DNA of 64,000 nt from Absidia repens (lineage: Eukaryota; Mucoromycota; Mucoromycetes; Mucorales; Cunninghamellaceae). The notes beneath the pieces were generated by a model, which did no database searches, had not been told where the DNA came from, and saw only the letters and a program-made list of their open reading frames with translations. Shown here one piece after another: positions 34,876 through 46,467 of the stretch. The stretch covers positions 310,001-374,000 of the forward strand of contig MCGE01000033.1 of assembly GCA_002105175.1 (NCBI GenBank), given 5' to 3'. How positions within the stretch are numbered: position 1 is the first letter of the stretch; the number at the start of each line of letters is the position of its first letter. The position numbers and the translations under genes were made by a program.

Positions 34876-37800
34876 ATGACATCATGGATATTCTACTTGG
34901 CAAGCGCGATATGTATCCTGATCACTAACCAACATTTGGCTTTGGGTCAAAAGGGTAATACAAATATATATACGCTTTATTATGGGACTCAGTAGGTGAG
35001 GGACAAAAATATTAACCGCTGTTATCTCTCATTGTTTAGCCGAAGACTTCAAGGTGACATCACTACCTGGTGTTGATGTTGGTAAACTCCCATTCGATCA
35101 ATATGCAGGGTAAGAAAGAAAGAAGGAAGGTCAACGAAGACAATCTACTTGAACTAAGACGGTTCTCATCTATATGGTAGACATATCGAAGTATCACCGA
35201 AAACAGATGGCAATCTATTCTTTTGGATGCTTGATCAAGTCGTACCTACACAGCCCAAGAAACTTGTAAGCGTCGAAGGCAAAATGGAAAAATACCATAG
35301 TGTTCGTTTTATCATTATCAGGTGCTTATTTTTGTTTTGTTGTACTACTTTTAGATCATTTGGCTCAATGGTGGCCCTGGATGCTCAAGGTAGAGGGTAG
35401 CTCAGCGTTATAGTTTAGGCGCTTTTTTTTTTTTTTTTTTTTTTTTTTGTGCTAATTTCTGTTTGTCGTTATGAAATGATAGTATGGATGGCTTGTTTTT
35501 GGAAAATGGACCATATAGGGTTAATCCTGACCTATCTTTGACCATTAATCCAAATGGATGGCAAGATCATGCAACTATTGTCTTTTTGGATCAGCCTGTT
35601 GGGACCGGCTTTAGCTTCGCAAACGGTGATGGTTTGATGAGTAGCATGACTCAGGTAAGTGTACAACGAAATGGAACATGATTAAAGCTAAGAAGAAGAA
35701 GAAGAAAAAAAAAGACTCAATTGATTTTACATATATAGATTGCTGAAGAATTCACTACCTTCTTGGATAAGTTTATGGACGTATTTCCTTCCCTCAAAGA
35801 ACAAGATGTAAGTGACAATATTGAAAAATAAAGGCAGTATTCGGTTAAATGGATCAGTATTTGAAATATTTATTATATTCTTCTATAGTTATATCTTGCG
35901 GGCGAAAGCTATGCTGGAACCTACATCCCTTACTTTGCTGATCGTATGCTGAAACTGAACCGAAAGAAAGAAAACAAGGTGCGCGATAGAAAAGTTTTTA
36001 AAAAAGCCAATTTGCATTCACTTTTTTACTTATTTTTCGACTCTATATCTAGTATAATCTGAAAGGTGTGGCTATTGGAAATGGGTGGATCTCTCCAAGA
36101 CATCAGGTATACCATTATGCGAACCTATAAATCATATTGTTTGACTGACATAGTGTGCTGCCATTACATTACTTAGTATGAAGGATATTACGATTTTAGT
36201 GTACAACACGATCTTCTTCAAGGACAATACTTGGTAACAAGAAAAAAAAAGAAAAAGAGGTTTATAATTCATCGACAAAGAATAACGAACCAAATCCATC
36301 TTGTCATACTTAGGAAAAAGCGACGAAAAATCTAAACAGTTGTCGGGCCAAACTCTCTGTGACATCAACAATTAGCGTGGATGTGTGTGAAGATATTTTA
36401 AAAGATATTACCGAGAGCAATACTCATATGTAAGTGAAAAAACGAAACAAAAAAGAGATTATGCATAGTATAACTGACGTGCACGAATTCCTATGTTATT
36501 TACCATATTATAGGGCCAAGGAAGGTTTAGTATGTCTCAACACATATGATGTCCGACTGAGAAATGAAACGTATCCGGATTGTGGGCTCACATGGCCTCA
36601 TGAACTAGCTGATGTGAACAAGTATTTACGGGTATGCACTTGACAAAATCATGAAAATAACAATACACGAAATTACTCATGCTTTTATATTCTTTTTTTT
36701 TGGGGGGGGTGAACCTTTTTATAGACGAAGGAACTCATTAAAGGAATTCACTCTGAAAAACAAGCTCTTGGTTGGCAGGAATGTGCAAGCTCGGTTTCTA
36801 AGGCCCTTCGCAATGATGAAAGCCCTCCTGCAGATTTGGTACGTTCTAGTGATCATCCACAATTGAACAATATATCAGTAAAATACTCACCTTCATTTAT
36901 GTATTTGATTGTTGATCTAGCTCCTCCCTGGTCTATTGGAAGAACTGAAAGTCCTATTATTTAGGTACTCAATAGAAAACGAAAGAAGGAAGGATTGATG
37001 GGAAGTCGAAGCTAAAGGTATTCATCTTCTTTTTACTTTATGTCTTTAGTGGTGAATTTGATTTGATTTGCAATCACGTTGGAACAGAGTATATGATCGG
37101 CAACATGACATGGAATGGTGAAAAAGGGTTCCAGGTAAGAGCACTTTTTATATAATGTCAATAACATGTTCTCATGAATATCATTTTACTGATTCTCAGG
37201 ATGCGGAACGACTGGATTGGACTATTGGCGACAAACAAGCAGGTTATTATATCGAGGAACGAAACCTAAGCTATGTATTGATCAAGGATGGTAGTCATAT
37301 GGTGCCCTACGACAAACCTTTGGAAACGCTAGATATGATCAATCGATTTATGGGTGTTGGCAATGATACGGTGCATGGAGTGAAAAGCAATGTCGGGGGA
37401 AGCGGTGAAAAGCAAGAAGAAGACAAACCCACTATCACTGAACATGAGCAACCTGTGCAAGAAAACGAAGACCTCGAATCACCAATGGATACTAACAATG
37501 ATGAAGATCACCAAACGACAACAGTAAGAGCAATGAAGATCACCAGGAAGAAGACAAGAGCAACAGCGAGGAAATTAACGACGATGATGCTGGCACATTA
37601 CCTTCTGATGCACCTATCGACAATGAACAAGCAACCGATGAAAAAGACAACGCCGACAGTGGTGTGATTGATCGTTATACAAAGCGGGCTGGCAGCTATG
37701 GAATTCTCGTTGTTCTTGTTTTATTTGTGGCTATTGGTGGATGTTGCTATCGATACAGAACTAACAATGGATCTCACAATTCAAGTAAGAAACCATGGAC

Positions 37801-38238
37801 CTCGCAATGGCACCAATTCAAGGAAATGCTTGGAAAGCGAACAAGTCCGCAAAGAAATAAATTCCGGTTAGGTGATCAAGATGAAACAAATGAACTGTAA
37901 GTATCGAAATACAATGATGGAGAGAGCAATGAAAAAAAAAAAAAAAAAAAAAAAAAACTGATCCATATGTTTGCAAAATGGATTCTCTTAGGGATGAACT
38001 TGTGATTGATAATCCAACCTTGTTTGCTGCTGAAGACCAATCCGACGAAGACGACAGCAACAATCTTCATAACCAACATCGGACTGCTGCGGCATCAACC
38101 GGTGGGCAACAAAAAGCCAATGCGTCTCGCTTCGCTATTGCAGATGAAGACTCGGACGATGGATTTGACGACTTTGCTGATTGGGATGAGGAAGAAACAT
38201 TGGCGTCTGTGGGGAAAAAGGATGGGAAGGATCATTAG
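34876..38238 (+). CDS. Kex1-like serine carboxypeptidase (S10), with one apparent missing base
   Basis: Sixteen exons, from 34876-34954 to 37992-38238, sum to about 710 residues if one missing base near 37495-37520 is allowed. Kex1 trims C-terminal Lys/Arg from secreted precursors in the Golgi after Kex2. A signal peptide ([22 protein letters not shown]) starts the protein. The S10 domain has [19 protein letters not shown], catalytic Ser in [11 protein letters not shown], Asp in GEFDLICNH and His in [10 protein letters not shown]. After the peptidase come an acidic linker, a single TM span ([20 protein letters not shown]) and an acidic cytoplasmic tail ending near [13 protein letters not shown], as in Kex1. 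Between the linker and the TM the frame changes by one base. A cryptic intron starting at the GTAAGAG near 37524 is an alternative. AATAAA lies near 38299. Confidence 0.88.
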
Positions 38239-38989
38239 ATTAGATTGACTTTGCTTATTTGTCTCATATATACATATATCATATTGCTTTATCAAGAAAT
38301 AAAAAACTACAAGAAAATAAAAAAAAAAATTGAACTTGAACCCACATTGTTGAATTGACTGCGATATTAACTACTTCCCACACCCACACCCACACCCACA
38401 CCTCCTTGAGTCTTATGATGTAGGTGAAGGGTTAACTACTTCTTTTTAAAGAATGGTATATCATAAGGTAAAATACATAGTGGGGTAAAATGGCAAACGA
38501 CATCAGTGATCGATGACAGCATACCAACATTAACTATGAATTTGCTTTTTTTATTTTCGGAAACTCTCGACAGCTACAACCATCGCCGAACGCTAGCTTT
38601 TTTTTTCTGTACAGCTAGGAATTGTGAACATAACACTAAGTCCTTGACCATGGTGACGTGATGGCTTATTAGATAGATATTCATACTAGATTAATCAAGA
38701 TATTCCCCATTTCTTTATTTATTTATTTTTAAAAAAATAAAATTATGTCTACTCATGCTCAAAGCATCGATTCCCTCCTTTTTTTTTTTCTTTACGTATG
38801 ACTGTGCGTTTTTTTGTGTTATGTGAGTGAATGTGTATATGTGTGTGCAAATTGCGTCAATTGCTAGGTACTTAGGAAATTGTGGTCGTATTAAGTGAAT
38901 CTAAAAAAAAAAAAAACAAAAAAAAAAACGAGGTATTTGATAGGAAAACCATGAAACAACCACAAAAACGACATTGCTCATTATATATT
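38239..38989. other. Intergenic, gene-poor stretch left of repeat copy D
   Basis: A/T-rich with a CCCACA microsatellite at about 38378-38401, T runs and A runs. No gene is seen. Holds the 3' end of the carboxypeptidase gene. Confidence 0.4.
38378..38401. repeat. CCCACA short tandem repeat
   Basis: Four units of CCCACA-type sequence. They resemble the C-rich strand of some telomeric repeats but are too short and in the wrong context to be a telomere. Confidence 0.8.
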
Positions 38990-39665
38990 GGAATCTATGA
39001 TTATTAGAAAAAAAAGTTTATTGAAGTATAATGATAAGTTATAAGCTATAGCGTGGTGTTCATGGTAACAAGAGTTTAATGGAAGTAGCATGAGGGAGAC
39101 GAATGGTAGGTTTGAAAAATGATCAGCACTAATGTTAAGGGACAGTAGAAAAATAGATCTAATCTACTGTACTGTACAAGGTGTGATAAAAACCTTGAAT
39201 GGCGGGGGTATCCGTTATTGGAACACAACAACAGTCAACACTACAATAACAGAGTCGATGGTAGAATAGAGGTCATCGACTGTACAAAACATGAGGGAGA
39301 CGAATGGGACGTTTTTCGATGAAGTATGTTGAACAGAAACATATTTTATTCAAAGGTAGATAGAAACTATGGACAAACTAACACTAAACTAACCTAATGA
39401 AGGTTCTAAAACTCCAACTACTGGTGGTTCTAAATCCTGAATCCAAAATGAAAGGGTTTCCCCCTGCATCTTGTCATCCCTGAGCTGAAACCCTTTCTAA
39501 ACAGTCCTAACACTAATTCAAGTCCACTATGATCTCAAAGAAGTTGAATCGTGAAGAAAAAAAAAAGGAAGGAAGAAAAGGAAGAGAGAGTGTGAGAGAG
39601 CGAAAAAAAAATTGGGGAGTAAATAAATAAAACTTCACGTGGGCGGGATTTGAAATATATTCTGC
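38990..39665 (-). repeat. Dispersed repeat R1, copy D
   Basis: Read on the minus strand it begins TTTCAAATCCCGCCCACGTG (right edge about 39655), then CATGCAGGGGGAAAC, TTAGTTTAGTGTTAG, AATAAA, a TTAGTGCTGATCATTTTTCA block and TACTTCAATAAACT. It lacks the GCTATTGTAGCTGTT and CACCCACTATGACT ends seen in the other copies, so it is truncated. A GAGGGAGACGAATGG segment occurs twice inside it (about 39093 and 39295), hinting at an internal duplication. Confidence 0.75.
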
Positions 39666-41530
39666 AGTCGCTGTCGAACCAAATTTTTACTTTCTCAAAA
39701 AAGGACAACGTCTGCCATTTTTTTATTTTCTTTTTTGCGACAACCAACACTTCACAACTAGCTGAACATGATGATACTCATCTCATAACAAAACCGCCAC
39801 CATTCAACATTAACAGCATGACGGCTCTTTTTCTGTTTTACAATAGTCAACCGTGGCATTGTCCTTTTTTTTTTTTATTATTATTGTGGCCAACACGATT
39901 TGAACAGCGGCAGCATCTTGTATTCTCTCTTCTTTTTAAAGCAACCGCCACGAACCAGTATCGATAATATGGTGGGTTTGTTGCCAAGAGGTCATATCTT
40001 TGCAGTCAACATGGGGAGGCTCGATCTAGATTAATTTACCTCCCCCCTTCGCCCATCAATGCAGAATGATATATCACTCAGTTTACGATAGAATATGTAG
40101 TTTACCTTCTTTATGTCGACTAGTTGACTTTATGTTATGTTTTTATAAGACAAGATAGATCACTGAATTGAATCGTCTCTCCCTCAAGTCTCTATTTCTC
40201 TCTCTTTGTCTCTCTTTGTCTCTACACCCTCTAATAGTCTCACATTATGATAAGTGTCTTTATACTGTCATTCGATAAATTTGTGATAATTATCATAGGT
40301 CATATCTACATCGAAATAAAATATGTTTTGTTTCTTTCTTACCATTTGTCTCTCTATCATGTATTTAGTTCGTCTTATCGGGTGAACGGTGTACTGTGCT
40401 GTACATTATAGTGCATGTGAGTATGTTTATAAAAAAAAAAAAGCAGGTGTGTCTGTGCAAAAATAAATAAAATAAAAACTTCCAAGATTGGATATGTATA
40501 AAACGGATCGTTATGTTCAGCGTTCCATCTAATGGGCTATACAAATTGTGATATATAATAGGGGACGGTGGGATGTTTTTAGCCTTTTTAAACAATGACC
40601 ATACTTTACTTACGCATGAAAAAGTGAATGAAAGATAATTGTCATGTCGATTCTAAATTTGTAGCAGACATCAACATCCAATATCATATACAACACACTG
40701 CAAATGTCCACAAACAGACGCAAACAAGGCATGTGATATCATATCATGTAATGACGAGCGAGCTTTATTGCTGAGACGGTTTAATTCCTCAAGATATATC
40801 ATAATGAATATAAAATAAAAAATATTACTAAAATAAGAAAGTCAATGGATACATGATTTATTCTCTGATCAGCACTTTTTTCAGTTTCTTCCCAGATCCA
40901 TTCAAATATTCATCAACATATGTATCCATACAGCATGATTGTGAGATGGTTTTGGATCAACTTCTCATTTAAACTGATATAAGATAAGCTCAATCAAGTT
41001 TTTGAATTTGGAGGGGGGGGGCGTTGTTCAAAGCCCAATTGGTTTGATCTTGAATTAAGAAGCGGCTTTTGAATTGACAGGGGAAAACGTTCCTGAGTTG
41101 CACCTTGTCCAGTGCAGTAGTCAACGAATTGAAGCCTTGAAAGGTCAATCATTAACGAAGTTTACAATGTCTCATATATCGATAGGCGTGTTTCAACTTT
41201 CAAATAAAGGCATTATTTTATTACGTATCGTTACCTCGGTCGATGCATAAGATAAGTCATCGGAGACGCTAGCCGCCATTAACTCAAAAGTGCTGGGATA
41301 GGTGGTAACTGGGTGATGCAAAGAATCTTTTTTATGACACATATACCACTGCTATGGACGGGTCTGGATAATCGGTCCATCCGATGTGTGCATGAAACGG
41401 ATCGGGCATTTAAACCATACTGGAAAAATACAAAAATAAAATAAACGCAAAGTCGTCTCCCACACTTCCTTTTCATTTTTATTTTTTATTTTCCCCTCCC
41501 ATACTTACTCTTTTTTTTTTTTTTTTTTTT
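39666..41530. other. Gene-poor interval between repeat D and the epoxide hydrolase
   Basis: About 1.9 kb with no gene I can support. It includes a TCTCTTTG run (40190-40225), and on the minus strand near 40865-40935 a short open frame ending GSGKKLKKVLIRE. This faintly resembles the C-terminal lysine motif of adenylate-forming enzymes. It is too short to call. Confidence 0.4.
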
Positions 41531-42657
41531 ATGATTGAATCTTTCGAAATACCTAGCTTCACTTCAGCTCAGCTTGGTGATTTGCATTATCGTCTTGACA
41601 ATGGCGTCTACCCTAATGAATTGACAACGGAAGTCGGCAATGGATGGGAATATGGCACACCTCGAAAAGCGCTAGAGCCTGTTGTTCAAGAATGGCGCCA
41701 TCACTATGACTGGGAGAAGGCAAGATCGGAGATGAACCAATGGAAACACTACAAGCTCACTACTACACAGGGGCTCAAGCTCCACTTTATCCATGAACCT
41801 TCCAACAATCCAAATGCCATTCCTCTGATGCTCTTGCATGGTTGGCCCTCGACATTCTACGAATTTCATAAGGTGATCAATCCATTACGTGACGGGCAAC
41901 ATGGTCAGGTAACGCATATAAAATCATGCAAAGCATGTGCTACCTTATAGTAGTATCTCTTCACTTACCCACTTGCTTTTTTTTTTTTTTTTTTTTTTTT
42001 TGTCTCTCGTATGAATATATAGGCATTTCATGTAGTGGTGCCAAGCTTACCAGGCTATGGATTCTCCGACCCACCTACCGCGCCTGGCTTCGGCATTGCG
42101 AAAATGGGCGAAATTCTCAATGAGTTGATGTTGTCATTGGGTTACTCTAAATACAGTAAGTAGATCATGATATGAATGAAAACAAACAAAATGGGGGGGG
42201 GGAGACTTCCCATTCATTAGATGATGATGATGATTTTTTTTTTTTTTACAGTGACTCATGGAACGGATTGGGGATCTACCATAAGCCACGAAATGGTGAC
42301 GCGCTACGAAAATCATTGCTCAGCTGCTCATTTTACAATGTTTCTTTGTGCACCACCTTTGCCGACGTTAACGAATCTTTGGAAGCATCCAATGAAGGTG
42401 GCCAAATTCCTACTAGGTGCTACTGTCTTGGGGTTTGATCGTGTGTACGGACCAGGTCAGTTCACCATGAAAGGGAAGAATTTTGCTGACGTGATGAATG
42501 ACTCCGAAGCTGGTTACCGTGCAATCCAAGGTACTAGACCCTACACGTTGGCCTATGGTTTGGCAGACAGTCCTATTGGATTATTAGGTACTATTGTGGA
42601 ATTATTTGTGTCATGTCAACTGATCAAAACTCGTTTCTTTCTTTCTCTCTCTCTTTC

Positions 42658-42693
<36 letters not shown>

Positions 42694-43268
42694 TGGTTGA
42701 CGACGGGAACAATGATTTAGGCTGGATTTTGGAAAAGTACCACACATATACATGGCATCAAGATAAAACTCAATCATTGACATTGCCCTCTACTCTTCCT
42801 GCAAATGAAGTCCTCACTCAAGCTTCGATCTATTGGCTCACAAACACCATGTCATCGTCGATGCGCCTCTATTATGAGACACTGAACCAGATTAAACACG
42901 AAGGTTTGGAAATGTTTGGTTATGTCAAAAACCCAATAGGTATCAGCGCCTTTCAAGGTGAAGTTTTACGTAAGTGAAAATATAAAGTGCTGGGGATGAA
43001 ATGGTTACTCATCATATCATACACTATTAGGAGTACCCAGCGAATGGATGGAAGTGGCTGGCAATCTCAAGTTCTTGAATGAACATCCTTTGGTAAGACA
43101 AATTATTGAAAAGGAAAAAAAAACAGGTTATTTGTTCTGATTGTTATCATCATTATATCTATTCATTTCACAACCTAGGGTGGCCATTTTGCGGCGATGG
43201 AAGAGCCGGAATTATTGGTGGCTGATATTCAAACCTTTGGCAAAAAAGTGTCAAATGTATTCCAGTGA
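41531..43268 (+). CDS. Epoxide hydrolase of the EPHX1 / juvenile-hormone epoxide hydrolase type
   Basis: Six exons (41531-41908, 42023-42155, 42252-42587, 42721-42969, 43031-43092, 43179-43268) join in frame to about 415 residues. These alpha/beta-hydrolases open epoxides to diols. The N-terminal EHN domain is FEIPSFTSAQLGDLHYRLDNGVYPNE through the WEYGTP segment. The oxyanion motif is HGWPSTFYEF, the fold marker is PSLPGYGFSDPP, and the nucleophile Asp is in VTHGTDWGS, where many relatives read QGGDWGS. The catalytic His is in GGHFAAMEEPE, and there is a capping-lid Tyr-rich region. No signal peptide, membrane anchor or PTS1 is visible, so a cytosolic detoxification role is likely; substrate is unknown. 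The start ATG follows directly on a T-rich run. AATAAA lies near 43361. Confidence 0.92.
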
Positions 43269-44157
43269 TTAGTAGTGACTAGTAGTGATTCGTATTGATT
43301 AGTATAATTTGTTGTAGTATAGCAAAAAAAAAAAAAAAAAAAAAAAAAAGAAGTCTTTTGAATAAAATACCGATTTGTTCGTCAACCTGTGTATATTGTT
43401 TATTGTCTACGATTTGTGAGGATGTTGGATTTTCCAGAGAAATCAAAGACATTTTTTTGGGTATGTGGGCGAGTACTTGGGATAGGGTATGTGATATGGG
43501 CCACTGGCATTCGGGGGCATGTATACAACGCTCTACTGCATAATACCTTACATGTGTTAGACGTACAACTTTATTCAGGGGTCACTAAAAAAGAGCGGAG
43601 TCTAGACGACTAAGATAAAAACTTGAAACCAAGAACTGGATCTGGAAATCTTTTGCATCAAATTCAATGTCTTTAAAGCGGCATTAAATTCAATATCAGG
43701 TTATCATTTTTGAGGAGAAGGAGGAGGGGTCGAAGTTAATGTAAAAAATGCTATCTTCGATGAGTTCATTTTAGCGAAGAAGTACTCAATGAATTTTTTT
43801 TCCCAGTTTGTAGGTGTGTGTGTGTGTGAGTGAGTGGCGGCATATTGTTGCAGACTAAACTAGCCCAATTAAATAGGATAAGCTATTCTGTGGTGAGTGA
43901 AAAAATTTTCTACAGTGAGATGTTAACTATACTAGGCTGAACTAACACATCTTGTCTGCAAAGGCATCAAGAGAAGAGAACAACCATGGTATCGATGATG
44001 AATGGTGGTGGTCTCTATCATGAGAAAAGAACAAGCATGAGCACAATGTTGAATTTTTGTAAAAATAAAAACCCCCAGGGAGGAGGAGGGAGGGGAAGGT
44101 TGTTCCTTTTTGGTATCCACCAAAAAATAATAATCGCCAAAATCGAGACTTACAAAA
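43269..44157. other. Intergenic, 3' of the epoxide hydrolase
   Basis: No gene is seen. Just after the stop codon are degenerate tandem GTGATTAGTA-like units (43264-43305), then a 28-A run (about 43322-43349) and AATAAA. A short GT run lies near 43816. Confidence 0.4.
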
Positions 44158-45020
44158 AACGTTTCAAATCCCGCCCACGTGAAGTTATTTGCTCCCACTA
44201 TAATTTCGCTCTTTCTTTTCTTTTTCCCTTTTTTTCTCCTTCATTAATTCTTCACAATTGTTACCGCTAGGGATTATGTTGGATTTAGGTTAGTGTTAGC
44301 ACTAGTTTAGAAGCGTTTCTAACCAGGGATGACAACATGCATGGGGAAACTCTTTCATTTTGGATTCAGGATTGGGGAGTCACCATTCGTTGACTTTTTG
44401 GAGTCTTCATTAGCTTAGTTTAGCCTTGGTTTGTCCATACTTTATATCTTCTTCTGAATAAAAATATATTACTTTTTATTTCCGTCAGTGAAAAAAATGC
44501 CTTTCTCATCTTTCTTATGTCGTGTACAGTTGATCCCTCTTTATTTTTGTTTTGTTTTTTTAGCCGCACCCCCTGTTAGATGAGTATTGACTGATGTTGT
44601 GTTTCTGTGACAAATGTCGCTTTCGTCTTTTTCACGTCTTGTACGGTATATTAGAAACCATTTTGCAGTTATACATTTAGATTAGTGTTGATCCTTCTTC
44701 AGATTTCACTTGTAGTCTCCCTCATACTTCCCCCAATAGATCAATTACTCATTACAGTGAATCCTTTTCGTTTAGTTTTGGTATCTAGCAATATACTCTA
44801 ATAAACTACTTCCTTTGTATTGTTAATCTTTCTCTGACCCCAAATGAAAATGAAAAAAAAAAAAAATGCCGCTGGTTGTACTTGCTTCCTAAGAGTCTTA
44901 ACAAACACTTACTCTTCTAGTTCACCCACTACGATTCTTTTTTCAACCTAAAGACCCAGGAACTAGTTTGTGGGTCTTCGATCAATACTATAAAATATGA
45001 CTCGTCCAATCATATAAATA
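44158..45020 (+). repeat. Dispersed repeat R1, copy B
   Basis: Starts TTTCAAATCCCGCCCACGTG (about 44161-44180), then CATGCATGGGGAAAC near 44336, ATTAGCTTAGTTTAG near 44409, AATAAAAATA, TTTAGATTAGTGTTGATC near 44677, AATATACTCTAATAAACTAC near 44790, and CACCCACTACGATTC near 44922 followed by a GACCCAGGAACTAG block shared with copy E. It is the longest and best-preserved copy. No ORF is conserved between copies. Confidence 0.75.
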
Positions 45021-45658
45021 GATACATGTAGGTTGAGTGCTGTTCTTGTAGCTGACGCATGTGTTTCCAGAGTAACCTCCTCTAGAACGGGAAACATATT
45101 GTATTTATCCAATTCTTTTGTTTTTCATAATACTAAAAATGAAGCCCAAAACTGAGACCAGTGGAGTTCAAGGACATAAAATGGCGGAGAGGTATATTAT
45201 GATCAAAACTCTTACTTGAACAACACCCTTGTCGCCCTTTTGACCCTTTTTTTTTTTTTTGAATAAAAAAAATTGTAAAGCCTCATTTTTACTCTACGAT
45301 CATATATATATATATATATATATGTAAATCATGCCCACGCCTAAACACGCATATGATACAGACAGAGAGACACACACACAAAGAAACATATAGAGCAATA
45401 TATTGATATCATATAAAAAGTAGTTTTATTGAGATATGCACAATGATAAATATATTAGATGTACATCAGAAATAGAATAATAACAAAAATAGGGATGTAA
45501 ATATATATATGTAGTAACAAAGACATTATAGAGTAGCTAAGTGTACAAAGGATGTGAATAACGATAATATAAGAATAATAGTGATACTAATAGGGACGGT
45601 GGTGCTGGGGTATTGGGTGGTTAAACTAGACTAAGAAATAGGGAGGGATCAGTAAATA
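45021..45658. other. Intergenic, 3' of the RhoGEF
   Basis: No gene is seen. It has TA microsatellite runs (about 45304-45322) and TTTATT-type sequence on the plus strand that would be the polyadenylation region of the minus-strand RhoGEF. Confidence 0.4.
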
Positions 45659-46433
45659 CTATAATACAAGTTGGTAGACATTATTGACACGTTCATCTGG
45701 ATGATGGAGCATGGTAAATTGAATCACAGGTCGTTGCGTATCGTTTGGTGAAGACAGATATACACATCGGATATTGTGACCTGGAATCACTTGCACCATG
45801 TTGTTCTAACAAATAAAATATAGATAAATATACATATATATATATATGTTCTTTCTTTTTTTTTTTACCCCTTCCCCTCCTGAAAGACTTACCAATTCTA
45901 AATGTCTAATTTCAATAATACAATTGGAGAATAAAATCAAATACGGATAGATCAAAGCCACGGATTTCACATTCGCCTCGAATCGGATTACAGGATGCCA
46001 TTCTTCAAATACCATGGTACGTTTATTGATCATCCAAGCCGCCTCGTTCGTGCATAGCAATGCAAGGTCATCATCGTCATACGTATTGGGTGGTAAATGG
46101 ATCAGATCTAACCATGGATAGGTGGAATTGTTGGAGATAGGTGCTGTTCGTGTCGGATTGGTGGGACGTCGTTGTTGATCTTCGTCCTCCTCATCCTCCT
46201 CTTTTTCTTCTTCCATGATGACGGTTGGTTCTGTACTGGTCCGAGTAAACAAGTGGGATGCGTTGTCGTCGTCCAAGTCGTCCTGCGGTGGTTTTTGGGA
46301 GAGAAGCGTCGATTGCTCTGTCTTTGCGTTGATACATTCGATGCCTTGACTCGCGGAACGTACATATATTTGGTTGTTGTAAATGTCAAACCCTGTACCA
46401 TCTTCCAGTAAGAGAGGAATAACCTGTAGCCCA

Positions 46434-46467
<34 letters not shown>

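Noticed and set aside
38378..38401. Telomere-like CCCACA repeats
   Set aside because: Only four units, internal, flanked by genes on both sides; a simple microsatellite.
41092..41250. Plus-strand open stretch (AAFELTGENVPELHLVQ)
   Set aside because: About 60 codons, no start near its beginning, no family match, no splice context.
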